The notes below the pieces were generated by a model. That model saw nothing but the letters and a program-made list of their open reading frames with translations. It was not told where the DNA came from and did not search any database. Both the position numbers and the translations under genes were made by a program. A stretch of DNA of 27,493 nt from Mikrocytos mackini (lineage: Eukaryota > Endomyxa > Ascetosporea > Mikrocytida > Mikrocytiidae), in the NCBI GenBank assembly GCA_030180075.1, contig JASNJN010000137.1, positions 1 to 27,493 on the forward strand. The letters run 5' to 3'. This document shows positions 18,722 to 25,917 of this stretch, piece after piece. Each line of letters begins with the position of its first letter. Within the stretch, counting starts at the first letter, position 1.

Positions 18722-19120
18722 ATGGTAATTGGAAAAGGCAAAGCATCACGTGGAAAAACAGGCTCTGAAGTCAAATCAGGATTATCAGAAAAAGCCGGAC
18801 TTACACTTTCAGTCCCAAGAACAATGAAATTCATCAGAAAGCAAAGAGTAAGTGGGAGATGTGGAAAGAGTGCCATGGTGTTCCTTACTGGCGCCATAGA
18901 GTACATATGTGGTGAAATATTGGAAGTATCCTCAATGAAGACACAAGAGGCGAAGAAGAATACTATAAGCAACAGACATCTTTACTTAGGGATAAAAACA
19001 GACACTGAGCTGAGAGCTCTCTTCATGAAGAGTGGATCTGCAATTAGAAATGCAGGTTTCCAAACGGATAACGCATTGCCCATCTCAAAGAAAGCATCAA
19101 AGACACAAAAGAAAGAGTAA
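18722..19120 (+). CDS. HTA: Histone H2A, highly divergent
   Basis: A 132-residue H2A. The histone fold is recognisable: SEKAGLTLSVPRTMKFIRKQ (alpha1), AMVFLTGAIEYICGEILEVSS (alpha2), KKNTISNRHLYLGIKTDTEL (alpha3 and after). Acidic-patch positions are largely kept (the three Glu of alpha2, then Asp and one Glu in TDTEL; one Glu is Thr). Divergences are VPRTMKF for the usual VGRVHRL, an insertion-like RQRVSGRCGKSA in loop 1, and a C-terminal region (FMKSGSAIRNAGFQTDN) that does not match the canonical GGVLPNI docking segment. The tail is Lys/Ser-rich with no SQ motif. The ATG is at 18722; ACTATAAAA lies immediately upstream instead of the AAATTT motif seen at other genes. A canonical H2A or a variant such as H2A.Z cannot be decided from this sequence alone. 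Confidence 0.82.
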   Translation: MVIGKGKASRGKTGSEVKSGLSEKAGLTLSVPRTMKFIRKQRVSGRCGKSAMVFLTGAIEYICGEILEVSSMKTQEAKKNTISNRHLYLGIKTDTELRALFMKSGSAIRNAGFQTDNALPISKKASKTQKKE

Positions 19121-19339
19121 ATAACTTTAACGATGTATTGAATACTACATTTACAAATAAAGCATGTATTAATTTAAATAATGAAGTACTGTTCGAGTTG
19201 GGAAGATTTAAAGTTTGTTACCGCACATCTCAATCTAATTTTATGCCCTAATCCCCAACATTTAATTACTCATTTAAATACCAATTTTCAGCTAATGTAA
19301 AATAAATGAATAATATAATAATATACCATTTCCTGTTAC

Positions 19340-21151
19340 TTATTTACCTTTTCCTGAAAACATATTCCTATACTTTTCTATTTCTTCATCTTCAAGTTTT
19401 CTAACCAACACTTCAGTTTTTTCATTAAGTTCAAATTCAATAATTCCTTCTTTCTTTTTACCAATCAATTCGTCCTCCAATATATTCTCTTCAAAATCAC
19501 CCAGTCCTGAATTTATCAATTTAAATACTTTGCTACTTATAGTGGGAATAAAAGGGGCAAACATTTTTGCAACCACCAAAATGTTCCACCAAACAAACCC
19601 CAAATATTCTGCGCCCTTTTCTTTATTTTCCTTACAAAGACTCCACAATTTGTTATCATGCACAAAACAATTTAGCACAGAACTGAATTCTAAACATTTC
19701 TTTATTCCCTTAAGCAAATTCACAGTTTCTATTTCTTCTATATATTCTTTGTAAAGTTTGTTTAACTTTTCCTCTTCTTCTTTAAAGTTTTGTTTTATTT
19801 CGTACTTTATTTTTAAACTGTAATTCTTTTTAATAAGTCCATGGACTCTACTAACCAAGTTCCCGAAATTATTTGCTAGTTCTTCATTGTTTTTGCTTTT
19901 TAAGTCTACCCATGTAAATTTAGAATCACCTGTTTCTGGCCTAACTCTAAATAGATAAAACCTCCAAACATCGACTTCTATGTTTACATCTTCTCTAAGA
20001 ATATCCTCACCAAAAATGCCTGTGTTGTTACTTTTGCTGAATTTAGTGTTTTCATAAAGTAAATAATGAGTAGCAGAAATATGATTTGGTAGTACGTACC
20101 TTTCTTCTTTATTATCATTACCATTATTGTCGGAGGAAAGAGACTGTGTTGCTATAAGAGAAGATGGGAAATAAATAGAGTGGAAAGGCACGTTATCTTT
20201 ACCCATAAATTCAACGTGCTCAGTATCTTCTGAAAACCACCACTTTTTATAATCTTCTTTTAAATATTCTTTTGTGATACTTATATACCCAACAGGAGCA
20301 TCAAACCAAATATAAAATACTTTTGGCTCTAAACCAGGCACTGGAACTCCCCATTTTAAATCACGAGTTATACACCTGGGCTTTATTTCATTGTTTATTA
20401 GCGACCTGGACAAATCTCTTGCCGTTTTTGACCAATGAGACCTCTTCTTTGAATAGTCAGTTTTTAGTTCTAATTCATTTAAACAACCTTCGTTATTAGA
20501 TAGCGGCGTCCTGTCAAGTTTAGGAAGAAGGAATTCTTTTAACTTGTTTTTGGCGTTCTCTAAATTCAAGAAGTAATGTTCTGTTTCATAAATTACTGGT
20601 TTACTTCCACACACGCCACAGACAGGGTCTATCAAAAGGAGTGCATCAATGAGGTTTGAGCAAGCGTCGCACTGATCGCCCTTACAACCCTCGGCTTTGC
20701 AAAAGTAACAGGTTCCTTTGACGAACCGATCAGCTAAAGGCCTGTCACACTGCTCACACTTAAACTGCTTTACGTTCTGAAGTGTGAGTAGCTCGGGGTT
20801 GTTTTATTTTATACTGTTGAATATTCCCTGTGTTAAATCGACGTGATAATCGTTGGCAGAAGTGCGTCCAAAGTAGTCAAATGCAATGTTGAAGGCTTCG
20901 TAGACCTTCTTGTGACGCGCGAAGTTTTTTAAACATAGTTCGGAAGGAGATAGATTTTCGTTGTGTGCAGCGACTTCCGTGGCGGAACCATATTCGTCAG
21001 TTCCACAGATGTATAGAGTTTCAACGTTTCTCAGACGGCAAAAACGGGCAAATGCATCAGCTGATAATACACACCCTATGATATTGCCTAAATGAGGAGT
21101 ATTGTTGACGTACGGAAGCGCAGAAGTAATTAAAATTCTTTTTTTTGACAT
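19340..21151 (-). CDS. MES1: Methionyl-tRNA synthetase, one in-frame TAA
   Basis: Class I aminoacyl-tRNA synthetase charging tRNA-Met. From the ATG at 21151 the frame reads 602 residues plus one internal TAA at 20804-20806. Motifs: LPYVNNTPHLGNIIG (HIGH), DEYGSATEVAA, a zinc-binding knuckle insertion (CEQCDRPLADRFVKGTC...CKGDQCDAC...CGVCG; 20590-20780), IWFDAPVGYISITK, MGKDNVPFHSIYFP, TKFSKSNNTG (KMSKS), and an anticodon-binding helix domain with VWWNILVVAKMFAPFIP. The TAA falls in a variable loop (IFNSIK-stop-NNPELLTLQNVKQF) and the same frame continues perfectly on both sides, so it is a lone nonsense base rather than decay. It may be a sequencing error, an allele, readthrough or a very young pseudogene. 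ATG choice: MSKKRILITSALP follows the motif AAATTTTGGAA directly. Divergent from the Chk2-type gene 43 bp away. Confidence 0.9.
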
Positions 21152-21194
21152 TTCCAAAATTTAAAATTCTAAAAAATCAAATTGATTTAATTCA
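21152..21194. promoter_or_regulatory. 43-bp divergent promoter between MetRS and Chk2-type kinase
   Basis: Only 43 bp separate the two start codons. Both strands contain AAATTT/AAATTTTAAAATT-type motifs (CCAAAATTTAAAATTC, then TCAAATTGATTTAATTCA), matching the elements upstream of the other genes here. The two genes must share or overlap their start sites. Confidence 0.7.
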
Positions 21195-22907
21195 ATGCCA
21201 AATCGCACATTAACAAAGAAATATAAACCCAATTCATTAACTGGTTCCATGACTCAAACTCAAGAAGGTTCTACCCAAAAAGGTTGGTGGAAATCACAAT
21301 CAGAGATCAAAGAGAACAAGCCCATCCCCACAGACTCCTTTGCTTCTCTGGTTGCAAACTCTCCTATTAAGAAGACTTATCACTTAAAGATTTCCCCCAT
21401 AAACATCGGCCGTGGTGCGTTAAACCACATTACTTTCAAGAATATCCACATTTCTACTAAGCACTGCACGATTTTCCTCGAGCCTGTTCAAGCACTAAAT
21501 TTAGACCCTACCGACGACTCAGTATACTTTGCGGTTTGGCTTAAGGACACATCGTGCAATGGGACATTCGTAAACAACAAGCGAGTCCCAGACAACGGAA
21601 AATACTTACTCTCTACAGGCGACAACATATGTTTAGCACCCGATTCAAATGCCACAGTTGAGTTCAAGATTTATATAAACAACACATTCAAAGCCGAGGA
21701 TGTGAATTACATCCACATCGGAACAAAGTCCAACGTTTTGAGTGACAGCGAGTGCACTAGCATATCTTCAGACCTTTCGTCCAACTTAGGAATAAATTCA
21801 GACAGTAACCAGTCTTCTGATTCAAGTGGTAACAAAGCAACTGAAATTTTAGACTTCTTTAGTAAGTTTAAAATCCTCGACCAAATAGGCTCTGGAGCGT
21901 ACGCAGTAGTAAGAAGAGTAATCGACAAAATAACTGGTGATTTGTTCGCACTTAAAATAATAAAGAAAAGCAATTTAGCAAACGAAACTTTGGATAAAAT
22001 AAACGAAATTTCAGGCTCGGACCCAGAAAACACAGACAGTCTAAAACTTCCTGAATTTTCAAAACCAATTGTTAATTCACAAAAGAAGTTCAGAACACTT
22101 GATGAAGCAGTTATAATGAAGCACATTAAACATATAAATATCATAAGACTCTACAATGTCTTTGAAACAGAAAAGGATTTGTGTTTTCTTTTAGAGTACG
22201 CAAATGGAAGAGATTTGTTTGATTACATTGTAAACAGTGAACATTCCAGACTTGGCGAACAGAAATCTTTTATTATATTTAGACAAATACTTTCCGCGCT
22301 TCAATACTTACACACACAAAAAGTAATACACAGAGACTTAAAACCAGAAAATATACTAATACATTTTGAAGCAAATAAAAGTCAAAGCCAACAACAAAAC
22401 AGTTTTAGTTTGGGAACAAAAAATAATAATTTAGACGATAGTTTTGAATATAATGGATTGGTGAAGAAAGCTAAAACGGACACTTCTTCGTATGCACTTT
22501 ATGACGAGGACGACGTTGAAATACTAGCGAAAATTAGCGACTTTGGATTCAGTAGAATAATAAAACCTTTAGAAAGAATAAACTCTGCAGTTGGCACACT
22601 GTATTACAACGCTCCTGAGTTGGTAAAGGCCGTTGATTACAATGTTAAAGTGGACTATTGGAGCCTGGGGGTTATTTTATATGTTATGGTAGAGGGACAA
22701 CATCCGTTTAATGATAGAAGAGAAAACCCTGTGGTTGAACAAATATGTAAAGGGAACTTTACGTTTAGAAAAGATGTGAAATTGAGCCCGGAAATAAAGA
22801 AATTGATAAAGGGACTGCTAACTGTGGATCCAAATAAAAGATATTATTTTGAAGAAGTAGTTAACAGTGGATGGTTTGTTAAAATGACGAGTGTAATAGA
22901 TAACTAA
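21195..22907 (+). CDS. RAD53: FHA-domain checkpoint kinase, Chk2/Rad53/Cds1 type
   Basis: A 570-residue Ser/Thr kinase of the DNA-damage checkpoint. Residues 20-35 hold three TQ and one SQ (TQTQEGSTQ...SQ), a small SQ/TQ cluster of the kind phosphorylated by ATM/ATR-like kinases. The FHA domain at about 66-160 has the phosphothreonine-binding residues GRG (72-74), S87/H90 and SCNGTFVN (120-127). The kinase domain spans 226-561: glycine loop GSGAYAVV, Lys254, HRDLKPEN at 379-386, DFG at 449-451 and APE at 473-475. Two insertions are unusual: about 35 residues after the catalytic Lys, and about 50 residues between HRDLKPEN and DFG (391-440), carrying two further SQ sites and a KKAK patch. A second FHA (as in Rad53) is absent, so the layout is Chk2/Cds1-like. 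Intact; the start ATG is at 21195, with an alternative at Met19. Confidence 0.9.
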   Translation: MPNRTLTKKYKPNSLTGSMTQTQEGSTQKGWWKSQSEIKENKPIPTDSFASLVANSPIKKTYHLKISPINIGRGALNHITFKNIHISTKHCTIFLEPVQALNLDPTDDSVYFAVWLKDTSCNGTFVNNKRVPDNGKYLLSTGDNICLAPDSNATVEFKIYINNTFKAEDVNYIHIGTKSNVLSDSECTSISSDLSSNLGINSDSNQSSDSSGNKATEILDFFSKFKILDQIGSGAYAVVRRVIDKITGDLFALKIIKKSNLANETLDKINEISGSDPENTDSLKLPEFSKPIVNSQKKFRTLDEAVIMKHIKHINIIRLYNVFETEKDLCFLLEYANGRDLFDYIVNSEHSRLGEQKSFIIFRQILSALQYLHTQKVIHRDLKPENILIHFEANKSQSQQQNSFSLGTKNNNLDDSFEYNGLVKKAKTDTSSYALYDEDDVEILAKISDFGFSRIIKPLERINSAVGTLYYNAPELVKAVDYNVKVDYWSLGVILYVMVEGQHPFNDRRENPVVEQICKGNFTFRKDVKLSPEIKKLIKGLLTVDPNKRYYFEEVVNSGWFVKMTSVIDN

Positions 22908-23192
22908 GTATGTTTTGAACTAATAGGGACAAGTAGTAATATATTGAAACACACATGAATGGTAAACTCAATGAAATAATCCCATTGTTGTTTTGATTAA
23001 ATTATATATGCGATACAACAGTCTATTGTGTAGTTTTATTTTGTAAATACGTAGTTTCGACATTTATTCTAATTAAATGGCATGTAGTTATAATTTAAAT
23101 GTTAATTGATAATATATTATTGTGGTTAAGGGTTATGATATCTACAAAAGAAGTTAAATCTAAAATAATTTTAAAAAGTTAAAATCCAGAAA

Positions 23193-23435
23193 ATGTTGAA
23201 CCATATTAAATACTTCTGGTACAAGTATAGGATGTTTCGAAGCATCAGAGGCTTCGACAATAGGAATATAAACGAGTATTATGTAAAACTGTATCATGAA
23301 AAATTCAACGAACTCAGGAATTTCATACATGAAAAAAACTTTGGGAAGATAGCAGAAACGTTTCAGAAACTAAAAGACGAAAATTTATCACTGAAGAGGC
23401 AGAAATTATTTTCTAACATCTACGACTATAATTGA
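23193..23435 (+). CDS. ISD11: Isd11/LYRM4-like mitosomal Fe-S assembly protein
   Basis: An 80-residue basic protein. I read it as Isd11 (LYRM4), the small LYR-family partner that stabilises the cysteine desulfurase Nfs1 in Fe-S cluster synthesis, a core job of microsporidian mitosomes. Supporting pattern: an LYR-like start WYKYRMFRSIRGF (family: LYR/K..LLR....F), then NRNINEYYVKLYHEKFNEL (family: YNFREYF....R..FR.N), then LKRQKLFSNIYDY near the C-terminus (family: LGVLKRQSVISQMY, from my memory of the yeast protein). The length is close to the 90 or so residues usual for Isd11. The Leu of LYR is Trp here. The ATG is at 23193, with AAAATAATTTTAAAAAGTT just upstream. Intact. The call is by motif alignment from memory, so moderate confidence; another LYR protein is the main alternative. 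Confidence 0.68.
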   Translation: MLNHIKYFWYKYRMFRSIRGFDNRNINEYYVKLYHEKFNELRNFIHEKNFGKIAETFQKLKDENLSLKRQKLFSNIYDYN

Positions 23436-23549
23436 GTTAACAAGCAAATTCGTGAACATATATCCACTCTAACTAAACATAACTAACAATAAATCATAAT
23501 TTACATCCAATATATATATCTACTTATTTGTTATACTTCTTGTAACCAT

Positions 23550-24158
23550 TCAACCGACAGATTCATCAAATATGAAGAGAATCATTGCAACTAATATACA
23601 AAACCAAATCTTCTTTTCGACTTTCTTCTCATTTATCTCACATCCCTTCCAAAATGCAATAGTTTGCAATGACAATGAAGCTCCACGTATTATTAATTTA
23701 AGGATCCTTTGTTTATAAAAGAAAAACCTTAAAAAGATTCCAAAGGTTAGAAATATTGTTGAGTAACCATATATTGAATAGATTTCACCGGCTGTATAGT
23801 TTTGTTCTATTTCTTTCTCTTCAAGTTTGGTGGTTATATTCATAATGAAATACAGTCCCACAAGTTCTATAACAATTAAGTAGTACATGTTAGAAACTTC
23901 TGCTCCTAATCGGGCTCCTTGTAATATAAAATAGCCTATAATGAATAAAGACGCTCCAATGAAATCAGGTAAAAATTTGGAGTCTGTTTGTTTGCGATAG
24001 CTTATTATATACTGCAAGTTTGTCGAAATATGTGGTATATCCAATCCTATTTCTTCGTACAAAGGTGGGAGTTGTTCTATGGGTTCTTCGTCTTCTTCAA
24101 GTTCTTTACTGACATTCTGCGTAAAGGACAGGGCTGATAGGAATGACAATGGATACAT
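23550..24158 (-). CDS. YIP1: Yip1-family membrane traffic protein
   Basis: A 202-residue multi-pass protein of the Yip1/YIPF family, which acts with Rab GTPases in ER-Golgi vesicle biogenesis. The cytosolic N-terminus is acidic and ends in PPLYEEIGLDIPHISTNLQYI, the Yip1 signature (PPLxEELGIxxxHI). It is followed by the membrane domain with about five hydrophobic helices (FIGASLFIIGYFIL, YYLIVIELVGLYFI, IYGYSTIFLTFGIFL, LIIRGASLSLQTIAFW, IWFCILVAMILFIF). The length is typical of short Yip1 proteins, with a reduced N-terminal tail. The start at 24158 follows TTCAAAAATTTTAAGTT. A Yip4/YIPF5-6-type relative cannot be excluded. Intact. Confidence 0.82.
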   Translation of the reverse strand: MYPLSFLSALSFTQNVSKELEEDEEPIEQLPPLYEEIGLDIPHISTNLQYIISYRKQTDSKFLPDFIGASLFIIGYFILQGARLGAEVSNMYYLIVIELVGLYFIMNITTKLEEKEIEQNYTAGEIYSIYGYSTIFLTFGIFLRFFFYKQRILKLIIRGASLSLQTIAFWKGCEINEKKVEKKIWFCILVAMILFIFDESVG

Positions 24159-24407
24159 AACTTAAAATTTTTGAAAATTGCAAACGCAAAGTATTGTTCA
24201 AAACGTACACATTTCAACAGAATAATCAAAGGTTGATTATATAAACGTCTATATCATACTATATGTTCTTAATTCGCTGATTGATTGTGCACAAGCCAAC
24301 ATCTACAACAAAATAGCACAGTATTGTTAGCTCGCCTTACACATTCACTCATCTCAAAAATGATTTAATAAATATAATCCAATCATTTAATTATATATTT
24401 CTATTCA

Positions 24408-24850
24408 TTATAAACCTTCAATATCAACTTCTTCAGACAGTTCTTGTTCTTCATCTGTATCTTCTTGTTCATACTCAAGGAATGACTTCGGTATGTGATT
24501 ATGTGCGACTAATTCTTTAACCAAATCTGACGTGTACTTTGCCATAGCATCGCACCTGTCGTCTTCGAAATCTCTCAAACTTACAAGGATAATGTCTTCT
24601 TCTCTGATCCAGACTCTAGACTTAAGCTTACCTCTTATTTGACAGATTCTCGTCTTACCGTCGAGACAGTAAACTAGTAATCTTCCGTAACCAAGTGTTT
24701 TGAGTACTTTTGCGTACTCTTGTGAAGTTCCTTTTGTTACAAGCTCTCTTACCTTTAAAAATAAATACGATTTTCTGAGCTGAGTTCTTGGCTTTCTTCT
24801 TATGTTTATTAGATTTGGCTTTGAATTAAAATACCGTTTGAGCGTCCCAT
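24408..24850 (-). CDS. TIF11: Translation initiation factor eIF1A, with two 16-nt introns
   Basis: eIF1A binds the 40S A-site and drives scanning and start selection. Exons (minus): 24835-24850, 24769-24818 and 24408-24752. Joined, they total 411 nt, giving 136 residues. The product starts MGRSNAKSNKHKKKAKNSAQ, a Lys-rich N-terminal tail, then VRELVTKGTSQEYAKVL, the OB-fold (LGYGRLLVYCLDGKTRICQI, RGKLKSRVWIREEDIILVSL, RDFEDD) and an acidic tail (EQEDTDEEQELSEE) ending DIEGL. RE falls at residues 24-25, as in yeast eIF1A (recalled), where MG, N5, K7, K10, K16 and N17 also coincide. Without removing the two GT...AG segments the frame is closed within 14 codons of the only suitably placed ATG. 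That ATG is preceded by TTCAAATTTTAATTTTTAAA, the promoter motif used elsewhere here. Removing 16 nt twice restores exactly the conserved frame. The rest of the gene is intact. Confidence 0.93.
24753..24768 (-). other. Putative 16-nt intron 2 of eIF1A
   Basis: Minus-strand sequence GTATTTATTTTTAAAG between exon 2 (ending ...AAAATC) and exon 3 (GTAAGAGAG...), falling between codons. It has the same length, the same first six bases (GTATTT) and the same last four (AAAG) as intron 1. Confidence 0.82.
24819..24834 (-). other. Putative 16-nt intron 1 of eIF1A
   Basis: Minus-strand sequence GTATTTTAATTCAAAG between exon 1 (ending ...TCAAACG) and exon 2 (CCAAATCT...). It interrupts an Ala codon (G|CC). 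GT and AG boundaries are present; no room exists for a separate polypyrimidine tract, and the only branch-like adenines are in TTTTAATTC. Confidence 0.82.
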
Positions 24851-24886
24851 GTAAAAAAGTTTGTTTTAAAAATTAAAATTTGAAAA
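24851..24886 (-). promoter_or_regulatory. AAATTT-type promoter element of eIF1A
   Basis: Minus-strand TTCAAATTTTAATTTTTAAA followed by about 15 nt and the eIF1A ATG. The same kind of element precedes Heh1, Rrp40, Shp1, MetRS, Yip1 and Chk2 here, which supports the ATG at 24850 and thus the need for the two introns. On the plus strand a short open frame (27 residues from 24887) starts just beyond it; I do not consider it a proven gene. Confidence 0.65.
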
Positions 24887-25087
24887 ATGAAAATTGGATC
24901 TGTTCCAATCTACAAACACACATCAAACCAATCAACGTTGAATTTTTTAAGAGAACTAACTCAGTGTTGACAAAGAAGCCAGTTCCAATACAATATATTT
25001 TAAGGACACACAAGGACATTTTTCCAAATTACAGAGCACAACTCTTTTCCACTTTTATTTCACACTAGACTCACATTTTAAACTACT

Positions 25088-25478
25088 TTACTTTTTCTTT
25101 AGTTTTCTTCTTTTCTTCAAAAAGACAACAATCCCAATCACTAACACAAATCCTAACACACCTATTATAATTGCAACATATTAAACACGGGAATATCATT
25201 GTTGTCCCTTATAATCTCTTCAAATACGTCAACCATTATCTTCGAAGTGAAGAAGTTGCCACCGAATGGATACTCAATGCGCATTTCACTCGACATACAA
25301 GTAGCCTTTCCATGTTTGTCTATCACCAAACTGATGAACAAAAAGTGTTCAATGGTTGGATTGATATTGCTTTTGCATTGAAACCCTACCAAAACATCCC
25401 CAGTGTTTACACCATTGTTAGGGACTACAAAAATAGGTTTTTGATTTTTTTGGTATGATTTTGTCAATGCTTAACCCT
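25088..25478 (-). pseudogene. Broken type I membrane protein gene, 5' end lost at a piggyBac-like MITE
   Basis: Minus-strand remnant of a membrane protein of unknown family. The ectodomain piece reads KNQKPIFVVPNNGVNTGDVL, VGFQCKSNINPTIEHFLFI, SLVIDKHGKATCMSSEM and on to NNDIPVFNM. It is followed in another frame by a membrane anchor AIIIGVLGFVLVIGIVVFLK and a Lys/Arg-rich tail (KRRKLKKK, stop at 25088). The frame change lies at about 25177-25185. No GT...AG excision of any length restores it with the available sites. There is no ATG, signal peptide or upstream part: the reading frame runs into the MITE at 25483. The architecture matches the intact protein at 11379-12281 and the 'I-F-V/I-D-K' strand pattern is similar, so they may be distant paralogues; that is inference. 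Confidence 0.55.
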
Positions 25479-25482
25479 TTAA

Positions 25483-25896
25483 GGACGACGACTAGCTAGC
25501 CATTTAAAAAGTAAGCAAAACACAGCAGATACGTCCGTCATATTGATTGTATAAATAATCTAACATTTGGCATATTTATTTTTTGACATACATTATAGTT
25601 TTATGTTTTGACATTTTTTAATTTTAACAAAATGAATAATTTATCTAAACTTTTGAAAACTGAATAGGAACTAGATTTAGGCCAAATGACCATCTCAGGT
25701 GTTAACTACTTTTTCATAAACGAATTTTAATTAATTATTATTTGTACATATAAGTACAACTCCGGCTTCATTGTATAAATTCGTGTGTATCTATATGTAC
25801 AATTTCGGCTTCAACAGAAAGTTATTGTTGTCACTATATTGACAATTTCGTCTCCCACGGAAAGATGGCTGTGTACAAATATGTACATCGTCGTCC
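25483..25896. mobile_element. piggyBac-like MITE with TTAA target duplication
   Basis: The ends are inverted repeats GGACGACGA at 25483 and TCGTCGTCC at 25896, and TTAA lies on both sides (25479-25482 and 25897-25900), the target site of piggyBac-type elements. It is 414 bp with no coding capacity. The right half holds three loose copies of a word like TGTACAATTTCGGCTTC. Outside the left TTAA the host sequence reads AACCC, so the canonical CCC start of piggyBac ends is not present inside; the family call rests on TTAA plus symmetric ends. Confidence 0.65.
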
Positions 25897-25917
25897 TTAA
25901 CACTATACCTACCGTAA

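Noticed and set aside
20750-20845. An intron covering the TAA in MetRS
   Set aside because: GT...AG options of 23 and 38 nt shift the frame; options of 51 and 66 nt keep it but remove conserved residues just before the zinc region.
24746-24834. A single conventional 89-nt intron in eIF1A (GTATTT...AAGAG)
   Set aside because: It is in frame but would delete the Lys-rich N-terminal tail, leaving MGRSNELV; the two 16-nt introns keep a tail matching the yeast protein in length and basic residues, so they explain the sequence better. RNA data would decide.
24880-25068. Small gene divergent from eIF1A (27 residues from the ATG at 24887, or a longer frame without ATG)
   Set aside because: Very short, no recognised family, and the neighbouring promoter motif is already accounted for by eIF1A.
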